Positions 1-7,832 of a stretch of DNA of 64,000 nt are shown here, piece by piece. Below the pieces are notes generated by a model, which was not told the DNA's origin, searched no databases, and saw nothing but the letters and a program-made list of their open reading frames with translations. Numbering within the stretch: the stretch's first letter is position 1; the number at the start of each line of letters is the position of its first letter. The DNA lies in contig CAYGPJ010000007.1 in assembly GCA_964351865.1 (NCBI GenBank), positions 1 to 64,000 of the forward strand, read 5' to 3'. The position numbers and the translations under genes are program-made. The stretch comes from JBCDJI01 sp964351865. GTDB lineage: Bacteria; Verrucomicrobiota; Verrucomicrobiia; Methylacidiphilales; JBCBYL01.

Positions 1-187
1 AACTTCATCCGAGTGTGCCCTTTTCACTTTCCCCTGCTACCAAACTTAATTACACTCGGTTTGGTAAATATTCATAATTTCCTTCTAGATAATAATTTAA
101 GACAAAAAATTTTTCGGAATTGCGCCAGTGATAGGAAGCTTGTTTTCCGTAATGCTCGTTTACCGGTACGCCAACGCGCTGAACGAT

Positions 188-267
188 AGGGGACGGAGTA
201 ATATTTCCCTCCAACCTGTTTTTTATTGGTGGATACCGCCTGCATGGAAAAAATTACTCCGTCCCCT
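188..267. repeat. Inverted repeat with RAYT-type ends
   Basis: A perfect 15-bp inverted repeat (AGGGGACGGAGTAAT at 188-202 and its complement at 253-267) encloses 50 bp. From memory, ends of this GGGGACGGAGTAAT type often flank REP-associated tyrosine transposase (RAYT) genes, so this may be a non-autonomous remnant; no transposase is encoded here. The rest of 1-628 holds only dispersed repeats (described separately) and a short CCGAGTGT/ACACTCGG inverted repeat at 9-59; I see no convincing gene in it. Confidence 0.5.
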
Positions 268-331
268 TTCGTGGGCCATCTTCTATAGTTTTAGAACTGA
301 ATTCGTAAGCGCTGATTCGGAAATGGTGTAA

Positions 332-490
332 TACCGGATCAAAATGATTAAATCGCTAAATATTCTAAATACGCTAAATTTTTCTCTGACGAACCCAAAG
401 AGTTTCCCCTTTCCGGTTTCGCGTGCTTAGCGTATTTCGCGGTTATTCCAACCTTCCGTGTCCTAGCTTAGTCGAATTGATTTGGTATAA
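332..490. repeat. Composite intergenic repeat, copy 1
   Basis: Two blocks lie back to back here. Block B (about 332-430) carries ACCGGATCAAAATGATTAAA followed by AT-rich CGCTAAATA-type units. Block C (about 431-490) ends in AATTGATTTGGTAT. Both recur in reverse orientation in the spacer at 6087-6510, and a partial B copy is at 2904-2931. The blocks are adjacent in this copy but separated by about 260 bp in the other. No coding potential is evident. Confidence 0.7.
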
Positions 491-628
491 TCTACAAAGT
501 AGATGGCGTTTTGGAAGTCTTCCTGACCGCAGGAGAAAGCCGGGATTTCCATTTTTAGACCATTGCGAGTCATTTCCCTTCTGTCGGGGGACATAGCATA
601 ATTCCATTTGAATACGGCATGGTTGACT

Positions 629-1801
629 TCAAAGCTTGGGGGTCAGGCCGTAGCATTTGACTTCGGTGGCGCGGCCACGCAAGGGTTCGGTGCCGATGAG
701 TTGGCATTGTTGTTTGAGATCATCCGGCAGCAGTTCGTAGGTGGCTGCGGTCAGGATGATGGGGGTGTTAAATTTTTTGGTGAAGTCGCTGACGCGGGAG
801 GCGACGTTGACGCCGTCGCCGATGACGGTGTATTCGATCCGGTCCTGTGAGCCGACCGTTCCTGCCAACACGGTGGAGGTGTTGATGCCGATGCCGATTT
901 TGATTTCCGGCAGGTGTTGTTTGCTCGGGTCGGTTTTCCAGCTGCTGATGTTTTGCACCATTTCAATGGCGGCGCAGACGGCACGCGGGGCGTCGTCGGC
1001 TTTGCCGAGCGGGGCGCCGAAAAGCGCCATCACGCAGTCGCCGATGTATTTGTCGACGGTGCCGCCATGGTTAAAAACCGAGTGGGTGGCACCATCGATG
1101 AAGGTGTTGAGGACCTCCAGGGTTTCGGCGGGCGGCATGGTCTCGGCCAAGGTGGTGAAGCCGCGGATATCGGCAAAGAGGATGGTGACTTCTTTGTCGG
1201 TGGGAGGGAAGCGACCGTCGCCGACCGTGTTGCGGTCGAGCTCTTTAATGATATCTGGTGAGAGGAAGCGACTCAACCGCGCGCGCGAGGCGGCTTCTTT
1301 TTGGGATCGCAGGCTGCCGCGGATGGCGATGTCGGAGGCAAATCCAGTGATGGCGACGATAAGCGGGCCGCCCAGCACGATGCGCATGTCTTCAAGGTAT
1401 TGCCACAAGTAAAGGGTGAGCAGGGTCAGGTAGGTGGCGGTAAAGATGCCAACCGACCACCAAAGGGTGGAGAGTGATTTTCGCAGGCTGCTGAGAATGA
1501 TGATGCTGTTGCAGACGATGATGAAGACGAAGAAATTAATGAGCGGCACTTCGAATTCACGGCGCAGGAAAGTGTAGAGTCCCAGCAGGGCGAAATCGAT
1601 GACGACCAGTCCGTATTGCAGTCGCTGCATGACGGGAGCGGCTATCAGCCATTCCATGATGATGGTGATCACCGCATAGCAGGCAAACAGCGGCATGAAA
1701 TTTAAGATTGGAGCCGTCTGAAAAAAGCTGGCTTCGCCGTAAATCAGAATGGCAGCCAGCAGTCGCCAGAACGACAGACGTTTAGGGAGTGTGTTGAACA
1801 C
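629..1801 (-). CDS. Membrane-bound class III adenylate/guanylate cyclase
   Basis: The N-terminal ~155 residues are a run of about five hydrophobic segments. A short linker leads into a class III nucleotidyl cyclase domain at about 205-388. Catalytic landmarks are visible: the FADIRGFT motif with metal-binding Asp211, the second Asp255 in KYIGD, and GDGVNVASR with the transition-state Asn332 and Arg336. Lys251 and Thr324 sit at the purine-specifying positions in the pattern usual for class IIIb adenylate cyclases, so cAMP is the likely product (family knowledge). The protein should sit in the inner membrane with the catalytic domain in the cytoplasm, making cAMP in response to a membrane signal. 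It is transcribed divergently from the hydrolase-like gene and has no obvious operon partner. The start gives an M followed by a basic residue-rich N-terminus before the first membrane segment. Confidence 0.88.
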   Translation of the reverse strand: MFNTLPKRLSFWRLLAAILIYGEASFFQTAPILNFMPLFACYAVITIIMEWLIAAPVMQRLQYGLVVIDFALLGLYTFLRREFEVPLINFFVFIIVCNSIIILSSLRKSLSTLWWSVGIFTATYLTLLTLYLWQYLEDMRIVLGGPLIVAITGFASDIAIRGSLRSQKEAASRARLSRFLSPDIIKELDRNTVGDGRFPPTDKEVTILFADIRGFTTLAETMPPAETLEVLNTFIDGATHSVFNHGGTVDKYIGDCVMALFGAPLGKADDAPRAVCAAIEMVQNISSWKTDPSKQHLPEIKIGIGINTSTVLAGTVGSQDRIEYTVIGDGVNVASRVSDFTKKFNTPIILTAATYELLPDDLKQQCQLIGTEPLRGRATEVKCYGLTPKL

Positions 1802-1918
1802 GGGCTGAGCGTGTCAGAAAGTCGGTGGGTTTGCGACTTCATTTATGGATGCCGGGCGGTAAATTTGTCAGGAAATTGTAACTTTGGTTTTTGAGGGATT
1901 TCTCTATGCTGCAATGTC

Positions 1919-2800
1919 TTGAAACGAAATTTCATCACTCGAGCGGGTTTACTGGTGCAGGCGCTGGTACTGTTATTCATGTGGCTGCCGGCGGGGCGTG
2001 GCGGCGAGATGGTGAGTCTCTATGAATTCGGGGCGGATGAGATGGGGTATCTCAGCCTGCCGGAGAAACAACCGGTGGGGGGTATTCTAATGATTCCGGA
2101 TGCTTTCGGGCCGCGCGGGGTGGTGAAGCAACGCTGCGATCTGATGGCGAAGCTGGGCTATGTGACCTTAGTGGTTGATTTGTATAACGGCAGTGCTTCC
2201 GAAAACCCGGAGGTGACCAGACGCTTGCAGGATAAGGTGCAACCGGAAGCGGCGGTGGCGGCGATTCAGGCGGGGATGAAATTGCTGGGCGAGAGCCCGC
2301 GTTATCGGACGGGGACGTTGTTGCTGGTGGTCTGGGGGGATAATCTGAGTGCGGCGGTGCAGGCGGCGGCTGGTATGGAAGGGTTGCAACCGGATGCTAT
2401 CAGTTGGCTGGAGCCGGAGAATTTAGGTCCCTTGACGGTGGTAGCCGGATCCGGTTCGGTGGCGGCATCGCCTCTGCAAATCATTATGCGGAAAGCTGCG
2501 GCGGGTGAGTCGTTCGACAGCTTCATGGCGCGATTCGATCAGCTGCGGGGAACTTCCACCGCGGTGCATCTTTATGAGAAAGAGCGAGGGTTTCTGTTGG
2601 AGGTGGAGTCGACTCCGGCGGGAGTGGATGCCTGGAGTGCGATGATTGATTTCTGGCAGCAGGTGGTGGAGCGGACATATCAGGCGGAGGCGGTGACGCC
2701 GAGGGAGCCGCCAGCGGCGGAGATGGAAGGTTTTGAGCCGGAAGAAAAACCGCTCTCTAACGAGACGCGGTCAAAATTGAAGCATCCCCGGTTGAATTAA
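1919..2800 (+). CDS. Exported dienelactone-hydrolase-like protein, catalytic residues apparently lost
   Basis: The protein starts with a basic N-terminus and a hydrophobic stretch (residues 10-28) that looks like a signal peptide. The body matches the dienelactone hydrolase type of alpha/beta hydrolase: GGILMIPDAFGPR near residue 55, a GYVTLVVDLY strand, and a LYEKERGF segment where the family normally has a Gly-His-Gly-Phe. The nucleophile elbow (usually G-x-C-x-G) reads VWGDNLSAA, with no Cys or Ser at the expected place, and the catalytic His is also not visible. I therefore expect a non-catalytic relative or one with a different chemistry. The start is a TTG; no ATG or GTG is available in frame that would keep the signal peptide. 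The C-terminal ~40 residues are Glu/Pro-rich and probably disordered. Confidence 0.65.
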   Translation: MKRNFITRAGLLVQALVLLFMWLPAGRGGEMVSLYEFGADEMGYLSLPEKQPVGGILMIPDAFGPRGVVKQRCDLMAKLGYVTLVVDLYNGSASENPEVTRRLQDKVQPEAAVAAIQAGMKLLGESPRYRTGTLLLVVWGDNLSAAVQAAAGMEGLQPDAISWLEPENLGPLTVVAGSGSVAASPLQIIMRKAAAGESFDSFMARFDQLRGTSTAVHLYEKERGFLLEVESTPAGVDAWSAMIDFWQQVVERTYQAEAVTPREPPAAEMEGFEPEEKPLSNETRSKLKHPRLN

Positions 2801-2818
2801 GCGTCAACCACTCGAGAT

Positions 2819-2876
2819 GTAGGTCGAGATTGCATCTCGACGTTATTTGCCCGCCGGGATGCAATCCCAGCCTACA
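2819..2876. repeat. Palindromic GTAGG-CGAGAT-GCAATCTCG intergenic repeat, copy 1
   Basis: The element begins TGTAGGTCGAGATTGCATCTC and ends GATGCAATCCCAGCCTACA. It has TGTAGG/CCTACA outer ends and two internal near-palindromes. The same design recurs at 6312-6371, 7554-7613, 56397-56520 (interrupted) and 58934-58993, always between genes. It probably folds as a double hairpin in RNA. Confidence 0.8.
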
Positions 2877-2903
2877 TTTATTTTCAGATCTTCCGAAGGT
2901 TTG

Positions 2904-2931
2904 GCGTAATTCGCGTATTTAGCGGTTTAAT
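2904..2931. repeat. Partial block-B repeat
   Basis: GCGTAATTCGCGTATTTAGC followed by GGTTTAAT matches the inner part of block B at 6463-6490 and, in reverse, 332-380. It lies directly upstream of the FAD oxidoreductase gene. Confidence 0.6.
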
Positions 2932-2976
2932 ATATTCTCTGTCGCCCCACGCGCGAATCTTCGTTAGCTTTGATTT

Positions 2977-4023
2977 ATGTCACGCGTCCATTCTGAAACT
3001 TCTGGGCCCATCACCATTGTGGGTGGCGGGTTGAGTGGATGTATTCTGGCGGTAACAGCGTTGGCGCGTGGTATCCGGGTGCGGGTGATAGATCGAGGCA
3101 ATCACGACTCCGCCTCCCGTGCGGCGGCCGGGGTGATCAATCCGATTACCGGCATGCGCTTTTCGCGCAGTTGGCGGGTGGATGAATTTTTACCGGTCGC
3201 GATTGAATTCTATCAGCAGTTGGAAGCCGAGCGGGGGCGGCAACTGTGGCACCCAATGCCGATCTGTCGGTTATTTCGTTCCCCGGAGCTGCGGGATGGA
3301 TTTTTTAAACGACGGTCGCTGGCTGGATTGGCACCTTATGCAGTGCGGATGGTAGAGCCGGGTGAGAAGGTGGGGCCGGTGGAAAATCAATATGGCGGGG
3401 TCTGGATTGAAGGGGGAGGTTGGGTGGATCTGGCTGCTTTCCTGGAGGTGGCGCGGGAGGTGATTGCTCAGACGGGGGAATGGATCGAGGCCGATGCTGA
3501 TTTGCGGCAGTTGACAGATAGCGCGGGCGAAAGTGGCCTGGTAGTGGATTGTCGCGGGTATCAGCCGGATGCTGAGTTTTGGCCGGAGTTGCCGTGGAAA
3601 CCGGCGCATGGCGATATCCTGACGGTGGAGTCGGAGACTGAATTGCCGGAATGGTTATTGAATCGGGCCCAGTTCATTTTACCGCAAGGCGCGGGGCGCT
3701 TTCGTTTTGGCGCGACGTATGAGTGGGAGGCGGAGCGTTCCGGGCCGACGTCTGCGGGGAAGGCGACGCTGTTAGAGGCTTTTGAGGAGTGGGTGAAGAT
3801 TCCAGAGATCAGTGTGGTCGATCAGCAGGCGGGGATTCGTCCGATTATCCGTGATCAGAAGCCGGTGCTGGGGCGGCATGGGGAGGTGCGGAATCTGTAT
3901 GTATTTAACGGGATGGGATCGAAGGGGGGATTGTGGGCGCCGGCACTGGCGGAGGTGCTGTTGGATTTTATGGAGGGCGCAGCGGAATTGGATCGTGAAG
4001 TGGACGTGGCGAGGTTTAACTGA
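2977..4023 (+). CDS. FAD-dependent oxidoreductase, MnmC C-terminal-domain-like
   Basis: A DAO-fold flavoprotein of 348 residues with the dinucleotide-binding GGGLSG at 16-21 and an Asp after the second strand (VIDRG). The C-terminal part has GIRPIIRDQKPVLG and GSKGGLWAPALAE. From memory these align better with the oxidase domain of E. coli MnmC (RDHLPMVG and GSRGLCSAPLCAE) than with glycine oxidase ThiO. In MnmC this domain oxidises cmnm5(s2)U34 in tRNA to nm5(s2)U34. The downstream gene is an MnmM/YtqB-type methyltransferase that would do the next step, which supports a tRNA-modification role. No signal peptide or membrane segment is seen, so it is cytoplasmic. A plain amino-acid oxidase is the alternative. 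Confidence 0.72.
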   Translation: MSRVHSETSGPITIVGGGLSGCILAVTALARGIRVRVIDRGNHDSASRAAAGVINPITGMRFSRSWRVDEFLPVAIEFYQQLEAERGRQLWHPMPICRLFRSPELRDGFFKRRSLAGLAPYAVRMVEPGEKVGPVENQYGGVWIEGGGWVDLAAFLEVAREVIAQTGEWIEADADLRQLTDSAGESGLVVDCRGYQPDAEFWPELPWKPAHGDILTVESETELPEWLLNRAQFILPQGAGRFRFGATYEWEAERSGPTSAGKATLLEAFEEWVKIPEISVVDQQAGIRPIIRDQKPVLGRHGEVRNLYVFNGMGSKGGLWAPALAEVLLDFMEGAAELDREVDVARFN

Positions 4024-4032
4024 AGTGTGTTC

Positions 4033-4149
4033 CGCCGTCGCCAAGGCTATGGCGCGACAGGTCCGCCGTCGCCCCTTCGACAGGCTCAGGGCTACTCCGA
4101 AAGTCTTCGCGAGCAGGGCGCGACAGGAGGTGGGAAAGTTCGATATTTT
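4033..4149. repeat. Repeat-derived leader before the methyltransferase gene
   Basis: This stretch contains CCGCCGTCGCC twice (about 4033 and 4062) with GGCTATGGCGCGACAGG between, then an imperfect palindrome CTTCGACAGGCTCAGGG at about 4075. These are typical short intergenic repeat units. A reading frame stays open through it into the methyltransferase, but the family homology begins only at 4150. AGGAGG at about 4125 lies 19 nt before the chosen ATG, further than usual. Confidence 0.6.
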
Positions 4150-4707
4150 ATGAAACGGATGACACAGATAGCGCATGAGCGATTGAGGCAGGTGATTCAA
4201 CTGGGGGATCGGGTGGTGGATGCTACGGTGGGGAATGGGCACGATACATTGTTTCTGGCGGAGCGGGTGGGACCGAGCGGGCAGGTGGCTGGGTTTGATA
4301 TTCAGGCGGAGGCGCTGCATGGAACCGGCTTGAAGTTGGAGGATGCCGGCTGCCGTGGTCCGGTGGATTTATTTGAATGGGGGCATGAGCAAATGGGCAA
4401 AGTGTTGGCGGGATGGAAGGGAACGGTGCGGGCGGTGGTATTTAATCTGGGGTATCTACCGGGAGGCGATCATGCAGTGATGACTCAGCCGGAGACGACG
4501 GTCGCGGCACTGGCTGCCGCTTGCGACCTTCTGAAGGAGGATGGAGTTTTGAGTGTGATGTTGTATCATGGACACGCTGGAGGAACGGCTGAAATGGATG
4601 CGGTATTCGACTGGTCAAGCGGGTTGGGTGATGGCTATAAGAGTGAGTTGATCGAAGTCGAACATCTGCAGGCACCGAAATTGCTGTGGATTGAAAAAAC
4701 AACGTGA
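4150..4707 (+). CDS. mnmM: tRNA U34 aminomethyl methyltransferase, MnmM (YtqB) family
   Basis: Starting at this ATG the protein is 185 residues, the usual size of the YtqB family. It has the SAM-binding motif DATVGNGHDT (24-33), the family hallmark NLGYLPGGDH (99-108) followed by TQPETT, and YHGHAGG in the C-terminal part. YtqB/MnmM methylates nm5(s2)U34 to mnm5(s2)U34 in tRNAs (established for the Gram-positive family). The frame is open upstream to 4027, but that section is repeat sequence without homology, so I place the start at 4150. The preceding gene encodes an MnmC-oxidase-like flavoprotein, so the pair probably performs the two MnmC reactions with separate proteins. Confidence 0.85.
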   Translation: MKRMTQIAHERLRQVIQLGDRVVDATVGNGHDTLFLAERVGPSGQVAGFDIQAEALHGTGLKLEDAGCRGPVDLFEWGHEQMGKVLAGWKGTVRAVVFNLGYLPGGDHAVMTQPETTVAALAAACDLLKEDGVLSVMLYHGHAGGTAEMDAVFDWSSGLGDGYKSELIEVEHLQAPKLLWIEKTT

Positions 4708-4731
4708 AAGCTAAACCACTCATTAACACTA

Positions 4732-5799
4732 ATGGACACTAATTTATTATTTTTTCATAGATCCCCTATTTGTGTCCATTGGCGTCCATTTGCGGTTCTG
4801 TTCCTGTTGCTTAGTATTGGTAACAGCCAAGCGGCGGTGGAGATTCAATTTCCGACGGAGAATCGGGCGCTGGTGGAGGGGAAGGCGTCAGACTTTTATC
4901 AACCGACGATCAGTAAACGGGAGGTGTCCGGGATGTTTGGTTTTGTGAGGACGAGCGGACCGGAGCCGCCGCGGTATCTGGAGCGATTGCATGAGGGGTT
5001 GGATATCAAGCCGGTGCGACGCAATGCGAGTGGCGAGCCGCTGGATCCGGTGGTGGCGGTGGCAGCGGGTCAAGTGGTCTATGTCAACCGCACTCCTGCG
5101 AAATCGAATTATGGAAATTATATCATCATTGAGCACCGGTTTGAGGGTTGGCCGATGTATGCGTTCTATGCGCATCTGGCTTCGGTGGCGGTGAAAGAGG
5201 GTGCTCAGGTGACGGCCGGGCAGTCGCTGGGAGTGCTGGGGTATACTGGTAGCGGCATTAATAAAGAGCGGGCGCACCTGCATTTCGAAATGACGTTTCG
5301 GATCATGGAAGATTTTGGACGTTGGTTTGAACAAGTAGGTAAACCGGAGTTTGGTGAGCGTGGCAGTAATCATCATGGGGATTTCAGCGGCCTGGCGTTT
5401 CTGGGGGTCGATCCTGAGGATTTGCTGAAGGCATCTGCCGCAGGCAAGGCCCCGAGTGTGCCGGAGATTTTTGAGGGCGAGACGGTGCAGTTTAAAGTGC
5501 GCATTCCTTCGCAGGGGAAATACATGTTCTTTCAGCGACAGTTCCCTTTTCTGGTCGAGGGAGGGGTGGAAGGACCGGCACCCGTGGCTTGGGAAATTTC
5601 CTGCAATCGGATTGGAATTCCGTTGGCGTTTAAACGCCTTGATACCCCGGTGGAAGAGGCCACGTTATCGTGGTTTCGTCCGAATACGTCGCTGCAACAA
5701 TGGTTTACCCGCGGGTTGGTGGAAGGTCGGGGCGGCAAGGAACGGTTGAGCAAGTGGGGGCGGAAATGGATTTCTCAGCTGATGTGGCAAGCGGAGTGA
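4732..5799 (+). CDS. Exported M23-family (LytM) metallopeptidase
   Basis: A signal peptide is predicted at residues ~18-35 (a Leu-rich core ending NSQAA). The M23 zinc-peptidase core spans ~65-190 with the ligands His87 and Asp91 in HEGLD, His148 in AHLA, and His182/His184 in HLHFE; all catalytic residues are present. Proteins of this type cut peptidoglycan cross-bridges in the periplasm, or regulate amidases when degenerate; this one looks active. The C-terminal ~150 residues form an extra domain I do not recognise. The ATG at 4732 sits in a short repetitive segment (GTCCATTGGCGTCCATTTG at ~4775-4793), so the first ~18 residues are probably repeat-derived, but no better start precedes the signal peptide. 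Confidence 0.85.
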   Translation: MDTNLLFFHRSPICVHWRPFAVLFLLLSIGNSQAAVEIQFPTENRALVEGKASDFYQPTISKREVSGMFGFVRTSGPEPPRYLERLHEGLDIKPVRRNASGEPLDPVVAVAAGQVVYVNRTPAKSNYGNYIIIEHRFEGWPMYAFYAHLASVAVKEGAQVTAGQSLGVLGYTGSGINKERAHLHFEMTFRIMEDFGRWFEQVGKPEFGERGSNHHGDFSGLAFLGVDPEDLLKASAAGKAPSVPEIFEGETVQFKVRIPSQGKYMFFQRQFPFLVEGGVEGPAPVAWEISCNRIGIPLAFKRLDTPVEEATLSWFRPNTSLQQWFTRGLVEGRGGKERLSKWGRKWISQLMWQAE

Positions 5800-5806
5800 T
5801 TTTTGT

Positions 5807-6034
5807 TTAACGCACAGGTGGGGAAAGCGTAGCGCGGGAACTCAAGAGGGCAGGAGATCCCTCTACGCTCTCAGTTGGGGAACGATCTGCCAACGACTGT
5901 GGCTGCTCAAAAGCACAGACGCTGCCGGGCATGCAGGCTTGAGACCCGCCGGAGGCCAATTGCTGGTAGATGCCAATCAGCAGACTGATCGCAATCACGA
6001 CCAGCATGGTGCGTTTGTCCTTCATGGAGTTCAT
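5807..6034 (-). CDS. Possible small single-pass membrane or exported protein
   Basis: A 75-residue frame with a short basic N-terminus (MNSMKDKRT) and a hydrophobic stretch at 10-24, then a Ser/Pro-rich tail with two cysteines (ACMPGSVC). The N-terminal pattern is what one expects of a real signal or anchor sequence, but there is no clear ribosome-binding site and no family is recognised. It lies in a repeat-rich spacer, so it may be spurious. Confidence 0.35.
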   Translation of the reverse strand: MNSMKDKRTMLVVIAISLLIGIYQQLASGGSQACMPGSVCAFEQPQSLADRSPTESVEGSPALLSSRATLSPPVR

Positions 6035-6168
6035 TGTAGCTGCAAGTGACGTTTATGCAATCTGGCAACCGGTCAAAGGTCAATGATACCAAATCAATTT
6101 GATTAAGCCAAGACACGGCAAGCTTGGAATAACCGCTAGTAATGCATTGCACATACTTTGAGGATAAG

Positions 6169-6240
6169 GTAGGGCGTGTTGTCCCCAACGCGCTCAGGCG
6201 TAGCCTGGTGAACCCGGCGCCTTGGGACAAGACGCCCTAC
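6169..6240. repeat. Long imperfect hairpin GTAGGGCG...CGCCCTAC
   Basis: The arms GTAGGGCGTGTTGTCCC (6169-6185) and GGGACAAGACGCCCTAC (6224-6240) pair nearly perfectly around an inner stretch. It is a stand-alone intergenic hairpin without a T-run, so it is a repeat rather than a terminator. Confidence 0.7.
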
Positions 6241-6277
6241 CCCTCACTACAGGTGCAATGAACTACTAGTCCTTGAG

Positions 6278-6403
6278 TTAAGTTCTCACACGGGAACCTG
6301 CGGGAAATAAATGTAGGGCGAGATGCAATCTCGCCGGGATGTAAATTGGCGAGATGCAATCTCGCCCTACATGTTAAAACACAATTCGGAAACGCTCTAA
6401 ATA
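6278..6403. repeat. 126-bp direct repeat, copy 1 (contains palindromic element copy 2)
   Basis: TTAAGTTCTCACACG starts the unit and GCTCTAAATA ends it; the palindromic GTAGGGCGAGATGCAATCTCG element is at 6312-6371. The whole unit recurs in the same orientation at 7520-7645 with scattered differences. The two copies flank the zinc-protease gene. Confidence 0.8.
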
Positions 6404-6633
6404 CGCTAAGTAGGCGAAAACGGTAAACGGGAAATTCTTTGGGTTCCTGGGAGAAAATTTTAGCGTAATTAGCGTATTTAGCGGTTTAATCATTTTGATC
6501 CGGTATGAGATAAAGCACCCCCGTTTTTTAACCGATGAAACAAGCTTGAGTTTTTTAAATAAATCGATCGCTATCACTCTTGTCAGAAAATGAAGATGGA
6601 TTATATTCCGAGCAATTCAACCAAAGGTGAACC

Positions 6634-7329
6634 ATGTTTATATTTTTTATAGCGATCTTTATTTTTACGATGGGCATTTCACTGTGGGCCAGTTCCCGGG
6701 TGAAAAGCACCTATAACAAGTACAGTCAGGTGCCGGCCGGATCCGGAATGACGGGAGCACGTGCTGCCCAACGCATCCTGCAGGCGGCGGGCATTACCGA
6801 TGTGGAAATTCGCATGTCTGAGTCGTTCCTCGGGGATCACTATGACCCGATCAACAAGCGGCTGGTGCTGTCGGAGCAGAATTATCATGGAGCCTCAGCG
6901 GCTGCCTTGGGGGTATCCGCGCATGAGTGTGGCCACGCGATTCAGCATAAGGCGTTGTATGCACCGCTGAAGTGGAGAATGGCCGCCGTTGGCACGACCA
7001 CCTACGCGAACCAGGTGGTGACCTGGTTGCCGATGATCGGTCTCGTTACCGGCTTGGGTAGTTTAAACAATTCGACTTACCTGATGATTATGGCTGGCTG
7101 CTGGGGAGTGATCATGCTGTTCAATCTGGTCACGTTGCCAGTGGAATTTGATGCGTCGAATCGCGCTAAAGTGATTTTAAACAAGATGCAACTGGTGACG
7201 ACGGACGAGGCGGAATATGGCGTGAAGAAGACGCTGGACGCTGCTGCCTTTACCTATGTCGCCGCCTTCATTACCTCGCTGCTCTACTTCCTGATGTATG
7301 TGCTGCCGTTGCTGATGCGGCGGGATTGA
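6634..7329 (+). CDS. Membrane zinc metallopeptidase, YugP family (Zn_peptidase_2)
   Basis: A 231-residue protein with an N-terminal membrane segment (1-20) and further hydrophobic segments at ~125-170 and ~205-228. The zinc motif HECGH (His97, Glu98, His101) is intact, and PVEFDASNRA near residue 169 supplies the probable third ligand Glu171 plus the conserved Arg. This is the typical YugP layout and length. The physiological substrate of the family is not well defined; a role in membrane-protein turnover is an inference. AAAGG lies about 6 nt before the ATG. It is flanked on both sides by near-identical 126-bp repeats and appears monocistronic. Confidence 0.85.
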   Translation: MFIFFIAIFIFTMGISLWASSRVKSTYNKYSQVPAGSGMTGARAAQRILQAAGITDVEIRMSESFLGDHYDPINKRLVLSEQNYHGASAAALGVSAHECGHAIQHKALYAPLKWRMAAVGTTTYANQVVTWLPMIGLVTGLGSLNNSTYLMIMAGCWGVIMLFNLVTLPVEFDASNRAKVILNKMQLVTTDEAEYGVKKTLDAAAFTYVAAFITSLLYFLMYVLPLLMRRD

Positions 7330-7471
7330 GTGTGCGGTGTGTGTGACGGAAGTCGGGCGGCAAGTGCCTGAGGACCAACCTAGTGTATCGCAATTTATTT
7401 ACCGCAAGATTAGGTAATGCGACGGTAACTCTGATCAAATCGCGAGTCTACGAGAAATCCTACGGATATGC

Positions 7472-7503
7472 TTTATCCCGACACCCTGCGTGGTCGGGAT
7501 AAA
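7472..7503. terminator. Perfect hairpin downstream of the zinc protease
   Basis: TTTATCCCGAC (7472-7482) pairs perfectly with GTCGGGATAAA (7493-7503) around a 10-nt loop. It is 140 nt after the protease stop and lacks a T-run, so it may be a weak terminator or another repeat unit. Confidence 0.35.
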
Positions 7504-7519
7504 CTAGAGCATTTCCGAA

Positions 7520-7645
7520 TTAAGTTCTCACACGCAAACCTGAGGAAAATAAATGTAGGGCAAGATTGCATCTTGCCGGGATAGAATTTGGCGAGATACA
7601 ATCTCGCCCTACATGTTAAATCATAATTCGGAAATGCTCTAAATA
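7520..7645. repeat. 126-bp direct repeat, copy 2 (palindromic element copy 3 at 7554-7613)
   Basis: Same unit as 6278-6403, beginning TTAAGTTCTCACACG and ending GCTCTAAATA. The internal palindromic element reads GTAGGGCAAGATTGCATCTTG and shows compensating changes in both arms (CAAGAT/ATCTTG instead of CGAGAT/ATCTCG), which suggests the hairpin is maintained. The remainder of 7330-7750 holds nothing else I can identify. Confidence 0.8.
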
Positions 7646-7750
7646 ATTAAGAAATAGTAGGTGTGATGCGCTATCGCGCAGGATTTTCTCACCCTACACA
7701 GGGAAAATGTAACGCGAAGCGTGGCTTGTAATGGCTCGCAGGTTTCAACC

Positions 7751-7785
7751 AAAAAGGGGACGAGCCAAATGGCTATCCCCTTTTT
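7751..7785 (-). terminator. Strong rho-independent terminator of the export gene run
   Basis: AAAAAGGGGA, then AGCC-AAAT-GGCT, then TCCCCTTTTT form a near-perfect stem. On the minus strand it lies 48 nt past the stop of the last gene of the run and ends in a U-tract. The symmetry would also let it stop transcription from the other side. Confidence 0.85.
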
Positions 7786-7832
7786 GTTTTCGAATTTCGA
7801 AATTAGAGTTTCGGATTTTCCGTGATTTTATA

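Larger units (their letters stand above)
6087..6510. repeat. Composite intergenic repeat, copy 2, with nested insert
   Basis: Block C (6087-6136, ACCAAATCAATTTGATTAAG onward) and block B (about 6399-6510, ending TCATTTTGATCCGGTAT) match the reverse complement of 332-490. In copy 1 the blocks touch; here 6137-6398 lies between them. The extra 262 bp contain a long hairpin (GTAGGGCG at 6169 to CGCCCTAC ending 6240) and the palindromic element 6312-6371. The layout suggests an insertion of repeat units into a pre-existing repeat. Confidence 0.65.

Noticed and set aside
128..331. 67-residue frame in the first spacer
   Set aside because: It covers the inverted repeat and block-B repeat and has no coding signature.
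741..1412. 223-residue frame opposite the cyclase
   Set aside because: It lies wholly antisense to a well-supported cyclase with intact motifs and shows no recognisable features.
4027..4149. Longer start for the MnmM gene
   Set aside because: The added 41 residues are translated repeat sequence without family homology; the 185-residue form matches the family length.
3772..4320. 182-residue minus-strand frame across the MnmC-like/MnmM junction
   Set aside because: Antisense to two conserved genes and translates repeat sequence; rich in Arg/His/Pro as expected of a shadow frame.
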